NCBI GenBank assembly: GCA_039714395.1
Contig: JBDLJH010000002.1
Location: 124,001 to 188,000, forward strand
Origin: JAPHSX01 sp039714395
GTDB taxonomy: Bacteria > Pseudomonadota > Gammaproteobacteria > Thiohalomonadales > Thiohalomonadaceae
DNA length: 64,000 nucleotides
Reading direction: 5' to 3'
Shown: positions 1 to 7,923 of the stretch, piece by piece
How the letters are laid out: each line of letters opens with the position of its first letter
Position numbering within the stretch: position 1 is the stretch's first letter
The notes under the pieces: model-generated
Database searches by the model: none
What the model was told of the DNA's origin: nothing
The model's input: only the letters and a program-made list of their open reading frames with translations
Position numbers and translations under genes: made by a program

Positions 1-1
1 C

Positions 2-856
2 TTCCTCTTCTCCTTCTACAATCCTACGAACCTGGTACTGGACAAGATGTTCTGGTGGTGGACAGTTCACCTGTGGGTTGAGGGAGTGTGGGAACTGATC
101 CTCGGTGCAATCCTTGCCTTCGTACTGATCAAGACCACTGGTGTTGACCGTGAGATCATTGAGAAGTGGCTCTACATCATCATCGCCATGACACTGATCA
201 CCGGTATCCTCGGTACCGGCCACCACTACTTCTGGATAGGTACACCGGAGTACTGGCAGATCATCGGTTCGGTGTTCTCTGCAATGGAGCCAATTCCGTT
301 CTTCATGATGACAGTGTTTGCCTTTAATATGGTCAATCAACGCCGTCGTGAACATCCCAACAAGGCCGCAGTACTGTGGGCTCTGGGAACCGCCGTAATG
401 GCCTTCCTCGGTGCCGGCGTGTGGGGCTTCCTGCACACCCTGTCACCGGTTAACTACTACACCCACGGTAGCCAGATCACCGCGGCCCACGGCCACATGG
501 CCTTCTACGGTGCCTACGTGATGATCGTGCTGACCATCATCTCCTACTCAATGCCGATGATGCGCGGTCGTGCCGCCGCCAACAGCGCCAAGTCGCAGAT
601 TATGGAGATGTGGTCGTTCTGGTTGATGACAGTCTCCATGGTGTTCATCACCCTGTTCCTGACCGGTGCCGGAATCCTGCAGGTTTACATGCAGCGTATG
701 GGTGGGGATGCAGCACAGCCCTTCATGGTGGTACAGGAGAAGATTGAACTCTTCTACTGGCTGCGTGAAGGTGCTGGGCTGGTGTTCCTGATTGGTCTGA
801 TTGTCTATGTCATGAGCTTCTTCGTTGGTGGAGAAGAGCAGACAGAGTCTGCCTAA
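2..856 (+). CDS. norB: Nitric oxide reductase catalytic subunit NorB, 3' part
   Basis: C-terminal part of the cytochrome c-dependent nitric oxide reductase large subunit, which reduces NO to N2O in the cytoplasmic membrane. The reading frame is open from base 2, before the first Met at 47, so the gene starts outside the window. Visible signatures are HLWVEGVWE, which carries one FeB histidine and the conserved glutamate near the active site; GTGHHYFW, with the paired FeB histidines; and AHGHMAFYG, with the histidines for haem b and haem b3. At least six hydrophobic helices are present. By family knowledge norC should lie just upstream. An intrinsic terminator follows at 894, separating norB from the accessory genes. 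Confidence 0.97.
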   Translation, partial: FLFSFYNPTNLVLDKMFWWWTVHLWVEGVWELILGAILAFVLIKTTGVDREIIEKWLYIIIAMTLITGILGTGHHYFWIGTPEYWQIIGSVFSAMEPIPFFMMTVFAFNMVNQRRREHPNKAAVLWALGTAVMAFLGAGVWGFLHTLSPVNYYTHGSQITAAHGHMAFYGAYVMIVLTIISYSMPMMRGRAAANSAKSQIMEMWSFWLMTVSMVFITLFLTGAGILQVYMQRMGGDAAQPFMVVQEKIELFYWLREGAGLVFLIGLIVYVMSFFVGGEEQTESA

Positions 857-893
857 TCGCACTAAGTAGTAACTTTCTTAGTATGTAGTACCC

Positions 894-927
894 AATGGGG
901 GAGTCTGGTACTCCCCCATTTTTTTTG
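894..927 (+). terminator. Intrinsic terminator after norB
   Basis: An 11-bp perfect stem (894-904 with 910-920), a 5-base loop and a run of eight T (919-926) make a strong Rho-independent terminator. It also shows that an open frame starting at 895 in the norE frame is not the real start, because that start lies inside the hairpin. Confidence 0.93.
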
Positions 928-978
928 AATTTAATATTTATTCAGTCTGTAATGACTAAGCCAAATCTCGAGAATACA

Positions 979-1548
979 ATGCAGACAAAAATTACAAATT
1001 CACCACCCGGTGATCTGGCCATCTGGGTCTTCATCCTGGCTGAATTATCGGTATTTGGCGTGCTGTTCGTCGTTTACGCCTTCGCCCGACGCTACAACAT
1101 CGAACTGTTCGACCTCCACCAACAACAGCTTGATCGAACCGCAGGTCTCATCAACACCATTACACTGATCACCAGTAGCTATTTCGTGGTACGTGCTGTG
1201 GCAGCGATAAAACAGGGGAATACCCAGAGCTGTAGCCGCTGGCTGTGGCCGGCTATCGCCCTGGGAGCAATTTTTTTGGTGGTAAAGAGTATGGAGTATC
1301 AACACCACTTCAGCCTGGGGATTGGCCTCAGTACCAATCTGTTCTATACCTTCTATATTGCACTCACCTTTTTTCATTTCATGCACGTCATCATGGGAAT
1401 GGTGATCCTCACCGTAGTGGCACACAAGGCGCATAGGGGCGACTACAATGCCGAAGAACACACCGGGGTCGAAACCGGAGCCTCTTACTGGCACATGGTG
1501 GATCTGGTATGGATCATTCTTTTCCCTCTGGTCTACGTGATGCATTAG
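979..1548 (+). CDS. norE: NorE-like cytochrome c oxidase subunit III family protein
   Basis: A membrane protein of about 189 residues in the haem-copper oxidase subunit III family. It has five hydrophobic helices, begins with the family motif PPGDLAIWVFILAE and ends in a helix containing SYWHMVDLVWI. NorE proteins accompany cNOR and support its full activity or assembly; the exact role is unclear in the literature. The start at 979 is preferred because the frame is open further upstream only through the terminator; ATG 952 is the alternative, and neither has a strong Shine-Dalgarno sequence. The norF-like gene follows after 8 bases, indicating co-transcription. Confidence 0.85.
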   Translation: MQTKITNSPPGDLAIWVFILAELSVFGVLFVVYAFARRYNIELFDLHQQQLDRTAGLINTITLITSSYFVVRAVAAIKQGNTQSCSRWLWPAIALGAIFLVVKSMEYQHHFSLGIGLSTNLFYTFYIALTFFHFMHVIMGMVILTVVAHKAHRGDYNAEEHTGVETGASYWHMVDLVWIILFPLVYVMH

Positions 1549-1556
1549 GAGAAACC

Positions 1557-1835
1557 ATGACAAAAGAACACCACAAACTACTACGCCCCTGTACACTTAT
1601 CTGGTTACTATTACTTGCACTGACCTTTGCCACCTACGCGGCGGCTGAACTTGGCCTGCAGGGTAAGGAGCTGGTACTTGGCGTACTCGCTATTGCCATT
1701 ATCAAGGGGCAACTGGTTTCCGACTGGTTTATGGGGCTACGCTGGGTAGGTAGCTTTTGGCGCCCCGTGCTTAGCGGCTATCTTTTAATTGTAGGAGCCT
1801 TTATCGCAGCAGCCTTTCTTCTGCCGCAAGGATAA
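1557..1835 (+). CDS. norF: NorF-like small membrane protein (cytochrome oxidase subunit IV type)
   Basis: A 92-residue protein with three hydrophobic segments, of the prokaryotic cytochrome c oxidase subunit IV / NorF type. The stretch around IIKGQLVSDWFMGLR matches the conserved core of that family. ATG 1557 is chosen because AGGAGA lies 5 bases upstream (1547-1552); the longer frame from 1509 would overlap norE. It lies between norE and norQ, so it is probably a NOR accessory subunit or assembly factor. Confidence 0.78.
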   Translation: MTKEHHKLLRPCTLIWLLLLALTFATYAAAELGLQGKELVLGVLAIAIIKGQLVSDWFMGLRWVGSFWRPVLSGYLLIVGAFIAAAFLLPQG

Positions 1836-1839
1836 CGAA

Positions 1840-2676
1840 ATGAATAGCACACCACAGGTTGCAACCCAGAGCCCGAATGAGAGTCAGGAAGAGACCGATG
1901 GGCTCCCCTTCTATCGTCCGCAGGGCAATGAAATTGAGCTGTTTGAATACGCCTGGCGTCACCAGTTACCGGTATTAATCAAAGGGCCGACCGGTTGTGG
2001 CAAAAGCCGCTTTATCAACCACATGGCGGCGCGACTGGCGCGAAAACTCTACACCGTCGCCTGTCACGATGATCTGACCGCCGCCGACCTGGTGGGGCGT
2101 CACCTCATCGGTGATGGCACCACTGTGTGGAACGATGGACCGCTAACCCGTGCGGTGCGTGAGGGGGCGATCTGCTACCTCGACGAGGTGGTCGAAGCGC
2201 GCAAGGACACCACCGTCGTACTGCATCCGCTCACCGATGACCGGCGCATCCTGCCCATCGAACGTACCAACGAACTGTTGCACGCGCCCAAAGATTTCAT
2301 GCTGGTGGTCTCCTACAACCCCGGCTATCAGAACCTGTTAAAGGGGATGAAACCCTCCACCCGCCAGCGTTTCGTTGCGCTACGATTCGGCTATCCCTCA
2401 CCGGAGCTGGAGCAGGAAATCATTGAGGGGGAGACCGGCATTGATGCGATGACCGCGAAGCGACTGGTATCACTCGGCAACGCCTTACGCGCCCTCAAAG
2501 ATCACGATCTGGAGGAGGCTGCCTCTACCCGTCTACTGATCTACGCCGCCACCTTAATCCACGGTGGCTACGACCCGGTCGAGGCGTGCCGCGCCTCTCT
2601 GGTGGAATCACTCACCGACGATGAAGAGACCGCCGAGGCACTGATGGAGGTGGTCACCGCTACCTATGGTCGGTGA
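1840..2676 (+). CDS. norQ: NorQ, MoxR/CbbQ-type AAA+ ATPase
   Basis: A 278-residue cytoplasmic AAA+ ATPase of the CbbQ/NirQ/NorQ group. The Walker A motif is GPTGCGKSRF near residue 50, and the Walker B region is AICYLDEVVEAR near residue 110. NorQ works with the VWA protein NorD to insert the FeB iron into or activate NO reductase; related CbbQ-CbbO pairs activate Rubisco. Length is normal for the family. The start follows the norF stop by 4 bases, with AAGGA at 1828-1832. Its partner norD is three genes downstream rather than adjacent. Confidence 0.95.
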   Translation: MNSTPQVATQSPNESQEETDGLPFYRPQGNEIELFEYAWRHQLPVLIKGPTGCGKSRFINHMAARLARKLYTVACHDDLTAADLVGRHLIGDGTTVWNDGPLTRAVREGAICYLDEVVEARKDTTVVLHPLTDDRRILPIERTNELLHAPKDFMLVVSYNPGYQNLLKGMKPSTRQRFVALRFGYPSPELEQEIIEGETGIDAMTAKRLVSLGNALRALKDHDLEEAASTRLLIYAATLIHGGYDPVEACRASLVESLTDDEETAEALMEVVTATYGR

Positions 2677-2688
2677 TCCCCCGGGACG

Positions 2689-3075
2689 ATGAGCACCGAC
2701 AAAGACAGAAGAGTCGCCATCACCGCCGAGGCACTCTATCTGCTCAATCTACTGTTATTACCGGGCATCGCCTTTATCTGGCTACTACTATTGAATCGCA
2801 GGCACCATAGCAATGCATCACCATTGGTCCTCTGTCACCTGCGCCAAACAGTGGCTGCAAGTATCTGGGCCGGAATGTTGTTAGTGCCGGTTACGATATT
2901 GACCATCACCGTCGGTGGGTATGAAAGCATCGGCGCCTGGAGTATAGCTATTATTTATTTCATCATCTGTCACTCCTCACTGATTCTACTAGGGGTGTTC
3001 GGACTATCCAGGGCCATGGCTGGACAAACCTGGCGTTACCCGCTTATCGGTCCGGCCTGTGGTAATACCCAATGA
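2689..3075 (+). CDS. Small integral membrane protein inserted in the nor cluster
   Basis: A 128-residue protein with three hydrophobic segments (about residues 18-36, 57-75 and 80-104). It ends in a soluble tail containing GQTWRYPLIGP, reminiscent of the DUF4870/Tic20-like group of small membrane proteins. I do not recognise a specific function. Its stop overlaps the start of the polyferredoxin gene (ATGA), so the two are translationally coupled. The position between norQ and norD suggests a role in NOR maturation or in feeding electrons to that process. Confidence 0.72.
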   Translation: MSTDKDRRVAITAEALYLLNLLLLPGIAFIWLLLLNRRHHSNASPLVLCHLRQTVAASIWAGMLLVPVTILTITVGGYESIGAWSIAIIYFIICHSSLILLGVFGLSRAMAGQTWRYPLIGPACGNTQ

Positions 3076-4067
3076 GCACGGTTAATGCCAGTCAGCTACA
3101 GGATCGCCGCTTTGTTTTGCGTGTCGCCTTTTTTCTGCTGTTTGTGATCGCACCACCACTCGATATCTTCCGTCTCGACCTCAACCTCGGCCACTTCATA
3201 CTCTTCGGCCAAAACTGGACCCTGGGCATTGATCCCTTTCTCACCGGTGAGATCGGGCCCGGTGAGGCGGCACTCAACATCATCCTGCGCGGCTTCGTTC
3301 CGATTGCCATCGGTGCCGCTCTGCTGATTGGGGTCGCCTGGCGCTGGGGGCGACTCTACTGTGGCTGGCTCTGCCCCCACTTCTCAGTGGTAGAGGTAAT
3401 TAACGCCCTGATGATCCGCACCATCGGTAAACCGACGCTATGGGAGAGGCACCCTCAGGAAGGTATTTCAGCAGACCGCCGTTACTGGCCGCTGACGCTT
3501 CTTGCTGTGATCGGCTTTGCCTTCATCTGGGCCCTGAGTCTGCTCACCTACCTGCTGCCACCGAGCGAGATCTACGCCAACCTGCTAAATAATGAACTGA
3601 CCCGTAATCAGACTACTTTTCTCTCTGTCGGCACGGCCATCTTCTGTATCGAATTCCTCATGGCCCGTCACCTCTTCTGTCGGTTCGGCTGTGCCGTTGG
3701 CCTGTTTCAGAGCCTCGCCTGGATGGCCAACCACAAGGCGATGGTGATCGGTTTTGACAATCGCCGCACCGAAAGCTGTATCGACTGTAACGCCGCCTGC
3801 GACAATGCCTGTCCCATGCGTATCAAACCTCGCAGCATCAAACGGCGTATGTTTACCTGTACCCAGTGCGCCCGTTGTCTTGATGCCTGTGAGCAGGTAC
3901 AGCAAAAACACTCCGCCCCTCCCCTGTTGCGCTGGCTTGATAATGAGTGTGCCCGCCACGTCTCCGAGCGTGATTTCGGCCGTCACCCCGATATCCCTGA
4001 CGACTGTTTTGACAACGCAGAACAACGTCAGCCAGGGTATTTCACCACCAAACAGAAGAGACGCTAA
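3072..4067 (+). CDS. Membrane polyferredoxin (NapH/CcoG-like) in the nor cluster
   Basis: A 331-residue inner-membrane iron-sulfur protein with about five transmembrane helices. Cysteine signatures are CGWLC (97-101), C203 and C207, a first cluster motif at C236/C239/C243/C247, and a second at C263/C266/C269/C273. The first ferredoxin motif is spaced CX2CX3CX3CP instead of the usual CX2CX2CX3CP. The fold resembles NapH, NosR C-termini and CcoG (RdxA), which move electrons across the membrane or reduce copper or iron during metalloenzyme assembly. Coupled to the preceding gene and followed two bases later by norD, it may supply electrons for activating NorB. That role is inferred. Confidence 0.85.
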   Translation: MSTVNASQLQDRRFVLRVAFFLLFVIAPPLDIFRLDLNLGHFILFGQNWTLGIDPFLTGEIGPGEAALNIILRGFVPIAIGAALLIGVAWRWGRLYCGWLCPHFSVVEVINALMIRTIGKPTLWERHPQEGISADRRYWPLTLLAVIGFAFIWALSLLTYLLPPSEIYANLLNNELTRNQTTFLSVGTAIFCIEFLMARHLFCRFGCAVGLFQSLAWMANHKAMVIGFDNRRTESCIDCNAACDNACPMRIKPRSIKRRMFTCTQCARCLDACEQVQQKHSAPPLLRWLDNECARHVSERDFGRHPDIPDDCFDNAEQRQPGYFTTKQKRR

Positions 4068-4069
4068 CA

Positions 4070-5914
4070 ATGGAAGAGTGGGTAGGACAAATCTGGCATA
4101 AACTCATCACCCGCGCCGCCGATGATCACTATCCCGAGGCGGCGGTCTCTCTGGATGAGGAATCACAGCGGGTCGGTGTATTGTTTCGCGCACTCGGTGG
4201 TGATGGCGCCCTCAGGGTGGGCGCTGCCGAGGCCACCACTCACAGCGCCAGACGCGGCTGGTTGCAACGTATTGCTGGTAGCAACCAGACCGTGGAGCTG
4301 GCATGGCGTGATGAGCAGACACTGCGTCTGCCGCCACAGATCGCCCTCTTCCCCCAGCGCCAGCTTAACCGTGACCTCTACCGCTGGCTTGCAGCAATGG
4401 CTGCCAAACACTCAACCGTTGCCACCCAACTCACTCAGCCGTGGTTGCAACAGAACCAACAGCTGACCCGCGAGCTACTGGATAACTATCCCGGTCTCAA
4501 TACCCTCTATTCCCGGCTACTACAGGCACAGTTGGCATTACGGCCCGATCCCACCACCCTACCACCCGATGAGGCCCGCTCGGAGTACATAATTCAGCAG
4601 GCCCTGAAGGAACCCGGCAGTGTTAACGAAGAATTCACACTCAACAGAGCACCGCAACCGGTATATCTCTGGCTCCACCCCTGCCCACCGCTATCGGCGG
4701 AAGCTGTCGCCGCTCGACGCGATGACCCTGATGATCCACAGGCAGGGGGGAGCAGCCACGATGCCGAGGACAATCGCCGTCGCCGCGCCGAACAGACCGA
4801 GGAGCCGAAAGAGAATCAGGGGCTATTGGCGATGCGCATGGAGGCGATCTTCGGCCAGGCAGAGTATGTAAAGGTAGATCGCGGCACCGAGGAGGAGGAT
4901 GACATGGATACGGCACACGCCGCAGCCAATGACATGGAATTTCTCAGCATCACACAGGGTAAGACCAGTGCCAGTCGCATCCGCTTTGACCTCGATCTCC
5001 CCTCCGCTGCCGACGATGATATCAGCCTCGGTGAGGGTATCCTGTTGCCCGAGTGGGACTATAAAAAACGCATCATGCGTGACGATTACTGCTGCCTGCA
5101 ACCGATGCTGGCGAGAGACGCCTCCCCGGCCCCACTACCCGGACATCTTCGCAAGACTTCACGTCGCCTGCGTAACCAGTTCCAGGGCCTGGCCCCGGCC
5201 CGCATCTGGTATCGTGGGCAGGAGGAAGGAAGTGAGATCGATCTCGATGCCTATGAACGATTTGTCAGCCAACGTGCATTGGGCGCGGTGGCCGAGGATG
5301 GCAGGCTCTACCGGGAACTGCGTCAGGGTGGTCGAGATCTGAGCTGCCTGTTACTGGCCGATCTCTCTTTATCTACCGATGCCGCTATCAATAATGATGC
5401 GCGCATCATCGATGTGATCCGCGACTCCCTCTACCTGTTTGCTGATGCACTGGATGCCACCGGCGACCGTTTTGCCCTCTACGGCTTCTCCTCGCGTCGG
5501 CGCGACCACGTACGCTTTCATCTATTAAAGAATTTCGATGAAAAGTACGGGGCAAAGATTCGCGGTCGCATTGAGAAGATAAAACCCGGTTACTACACCC
5601 GCATGGGGACGGCTATCCGCCAGTCGACACGACTGCTGGCAGCACAGGGCGGCAACCAGAAACTCCTGCTTATCCTCACCGATGGTAAACCCAACGACCT
5701 GGATCAATATGAAGGACGCTATGGTATAGAGGATACCCGCATGGCAATACAGGAGGCACGCCGTCAGGGGCTACGCCCCTTCTGCGTCACTATCGATAAG
5801 GAGGGTCGTGACTATCTTCCCCATATTTTCGGCAATAGCGGTTATGTGGTTATTCGGCGTCCCTCCGAACTTCCCAAGCAGCTCCCGCTACTCTATGCCC
5901 AACTCACCGCTTGA
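4070..5914 (+). CDS. norD: NorD, von Willebrand factor A domain protein
   Basis: A 614-residue cytoplasmic protein, typical NorD length. The C-terminal third is a VWA domain with a MIDAS motif DLSLS at residues 431-435 and a later TDGKPND metal-binding segment. The middle is acidic and low in complexity (about 220-290). NorD pairs with the ATPase NorQ to activate cNOR. It is the last gene of the cluster; no clear terminator follows before the nirS regulatory region. Confidence 0.93.
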   Translation: MEEWVGQIWHKLITRAADDHYPEAAVSLDEESQRVGVLFRALGGDGALRVGAAEATTHSARRGWLQRIAGSNQTVELAWRDEQTLRLPPQIALFPQRQLNRDLYRWLAAMAAKHSTVATQLTQPWLQQNQQLTRELLDNYPGLNTLYSRLLQAQLALRPDPTTLPPDEARSEYIIQQALKEPGSVNEEFTLNRAPQPVYLWLHPCPPLSAEAVAARRDDPDDPQAGGSSHDAEDNRRRRAEQTEEPKENQGLLAMRMEAIFGQAEYVKVDRGTEEEDDMDTAHAAANDMEFLSITQGKTSASRIRFDLDLPSAADDDISLGEGILLPEWDYKKRIMRDDYCCLQPMLARDASPAPLPGHLRKTSRRLRNQFQGLAPARIWYRGQEEGSEIDLDAYERFVSQRALGAVAEDGRLYRELRQGGRDLSCLLLADLSLSTDAAINNDARIIDVIRDSLYLFADALDATGDRFALYGFSSRRRDHVRFHLLKNFDEKYGAKIRGRIEKIKPGYYTRMGTAIRQSTRLLAAQGGNQKLLLILTDGKPNDLDQYEGRYGIEDTRMAIQEARRQGLRPFCVTIDKEGRDYLPHIFGNSGYVVIRRPSELPKQLPLLYAQLTA

Positions 5915-6044
5915 GCCTCAGCATCTCTCTACCACCACCACACCAAGCTCCAACACTAATATAAATAAAAACAAGAAGTTAGCAAATATCGTCATATCGA
6001 CTAAAGTTGCGAGTGTGCCTGTTTAATTAACCTTTTGGCATCTC

Positions 6045-6060
6045 TGTGATCTAAATCACA
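6045..6060 (+). promoter_or_regulatory. Upstream Crp/Fnr-family site of nirS
   Basis: A perfect 16-base palindrome, TGTGATCTAAATCACA, matching the Crp half-site pair (TGTGA-N6-TCACA). It has the same half-site geometry as the Fnr-type box 39 bases downstream. It could bind a Crp-like protein or act as a second, weaker Dnr site. Confidence 0.6.
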
Positions 6061-6084
6061 CATTTTAATTATTGTTAAATACCC

Positions 6085-6098
6085 TTGATTCGCATCAA
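6085..6098 (+). promoter_or_regulatory. Fnr/Dnr box upstream of nirS
   Basis: TTGATTCGCATCAA is an exact match to the Fnr/Dnr/Nnr consensus TTGAT-N4-ATCAA. The centre is about 83 bases before the nirS ATG. A weak -10-like TAGTGT at 6121-6126 would put transcription start near 6133 and the box at about -41.5, the class II activator position. The likely binder is the Dnr-type regulator encoded at 16410-17099. Confidence 0.85.
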
Positions 6099-6174
6099 GG
6101 AATATCAGGATAGGCTAATCTAGTGTATGCATCGATAAGTACAATTTGTTCTAATCAACAAAGGAGAGGCAACA

Positions 6175-7812
6175 ATGAAGAAGCTGATATCCAGTATTCC
6201 CGCCATTGGTTTGGCGGTGGGACTGGCGCTTGGAGTGGGGGGAGATGTTCAGGCCGCCGCCAAGGGAAAAGTCCCAACATTAAGTGAAAAAGACTTTAAT
6301 CACGCAAAGTCACTCTATTTCCAGCGTTGCGCCGGTTGTCACGGTGTCTTGCGCAAAGGGGCAACAGGGAAAAGCCTGGAGCCGAAAGACACCTTAAAGA
6401 AAGGTACCAAGCGTCTGTCTCGCATTATTCAGCTGGGTACTGAAGGTGGTATGAATAACTTCGACGATATCTTCTCCAAAAAAGAGATTGATATGCTGGC
6501 GAAGTACATTCAGATGGAACCACCTGTTCCTGCTGAGATGTCACTGGAACTGATGAAAAAGCGTCACACCGTCTTTGTTGCTCCGAAAGACTACCCCTCA
6601 AAGCCGAAGCACAAGCGTAACTGGAAGAATTTCTTCCTGGTTATCGAACGTGATGTAGGCAAGATTGCGATTATTGATGGTGACACCAAAGAGATCGTGA
6701 CTCATATCCCTACCGGCTATGCGGTACACGTACTTAAGACGACTGAACATCATGACACTCTGAAAGCTAAAGATAGAGGACGTTTCTGGTACATCATGGG
6801 ACGTGACGGCATGATGACCAAAGTCGATCTATGGCAGACACCTGACAAAATGAAGGTGGCTTCGGTACAGGTTGCCTATGATGCGCGTGACGTTGCGGTT
6901 TCCGGTGATGGTAAATACGTTATTGGTGGTGCTTACTGGCCGCCTCATTTCGTCATCCTTGATGCCAAGACGATGGAGCCTCTGAAGGTTGTCTCTTCAC
7001 GTGGTGTTAACATTGATGGCGAGTATGTCAACGAGTCTCGTGTTGCGGCTGTTTATGACACTCCAAAGGCACCAACCTGGTTGGTATCCATGAAGGAGCT
7101 AGGTCAGATGTGGCAGGTTGATTATAGCGATATCGATAACCTGAAAATGGTTAAAATCGATTCTGCTAAATATCTGCATGACGGATTCTATGACCCAACC
7201 GGTCGTTATTTCCAGATTGCTGCCAACGCATCGGACAAGATGGTTGTCATCGATACCGTGACTCAGAAGCTTGAAGCGATGATTGATGTCGACAAAAAGC
7301 CTCATCCTGGTCCTGGTGCTAACTGGATTGATCCTAAGTGCGGCCCCGTTAGTGGTACCACTCATCTAGGTGTGGGCAAAGTGACCGTTTGGGGTAACGA
7401 TCCTAAAGGTCATAAAAAGCAAGCCTGGAAAATCTGTTATGAAGTCGAGACCGATGGTGCAGGCGTATTCCTACGTACCCATCCCAAGTCTGACTATGTA
7501 TGGGCAGACCAGACCAAGCACCCTGAGCCCGAGGTTCAGCAATCAGTACAGGTCATCTCCAAGAAGACCCGTAAGATTGTTAAGACCATTCAGTTGACCA
7601 AGAAGAAAGGCTACGCCGCCGTTCACTTCGAGTTCAATGCTGATGGGTCTGAGGTTTGGGCCTCTGTCTGGAATCGTGCAGACAGCAAGAAGCCTAATGG
7701 TGAAATCATCATCTTTGATACCAAAACTCTTAAAGAGAAGGCTCGCATCAAAGGTCTGTATGCACCAACGGGTAAGTTCAACGTGCACAACCGTGTTGAG
7801 CATGTGACCTAA
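6175..7812 (+). CDS. nirS: Cytochrome cd1 nitrite reductase NirS
   Basis: A periplasmic 545-residue enzyme reducing nitrite to NO. It has a Sec signal peptide (about 1-29), a cytochrome c domain with the haem motif CAGCH (52-56), and an eight-bladed d1 propeller. The d1 proximal ligand is probably H185 (YAVHVLK). Both active-site histidines appear kept, H397 in TTHLG and H436 in RTHP. The final HNRVEHVT tail is typical. AGGAGAG lies 8 bases before the ATG. Two Crp/Fnr sites lie upstream and a strong terminator downstream. The close homologue NirN is encoded separately at 14842. Confidence 0.97.
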   Translation: MKKLISSIPAIGLAVGLALGVGGDVQAAAKGKVPTLSEKDFNHAKSLYFQRCAGCHGVLRKGATGKSLEPKDTLKKGTKRLSRIIQLGTEGGMNNFDDIFSKKEIDMLAKYIQMEPPVPAEMSLELMKKRHTVFVAPKDYPSKPKHKRNWKNFFLVIERDVGKIAIIDGDTKEIVTHIPTGYAVHVLKTTEHHDTLKAKDRGRFWYIMGRDGMMTKVDLWQTPDKMKVASVQVAYDARDVAVSGDGKYVIGGAYWPPHFVILDAKTMEPLKVVSSRGVNIDGEYVNESRVAAVYDTPKAPTWLVSMKELGQMWQVDYSDIDNLKMVKIDSAKYLHDGFYDPTGRYFQIAANASDKMVVIDTVTQKLEAMIDVDKKPHPGPGANWIDPKCGPVSGTTHLGVGKVTVWGNDPKGHKKQAWKICYEVETDGAGVFLRTHPKSDYVWADQTKHPEPEVQQSVQVISKKTRKIVKTIQLTKKKGYAAVHFEFNADGSEVWASVWNRADSKKPNGEIIIFDTKTLKEKARIKGLYAPTGKFNVHNRVEHVT

Positions 7813-7837
7813 AAAGAGGACTTATTAAGTGACCTAA

Positions 7838-7879
7838 AATACGGGCAGGATGCCGAGTTATTCCTGCCCGTATTTTTTT
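7838..7879 (+). terminator. Intrinsic terminator after nirS
   Basis: A 12-bp stem (ATACGGGCAGGA at 7839-7850 with its complement at 7862-7873) is followed by a T run to 7879. No Fnr box is visible between it and nirT, so the rest of the operon probably depends on read-through. Confidence 0.92.
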
Positions 7880-7923
7880 CACGACTAAACCTCTTAATAA
7901 TAAGCTTTTAAAGGAAAACGAAG

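Noticed and set aside
895..978. Upstream start for the norE-like gene
   Set aside because: The start codon lies within the norB terminator hairpin and the added residues are not family-like.
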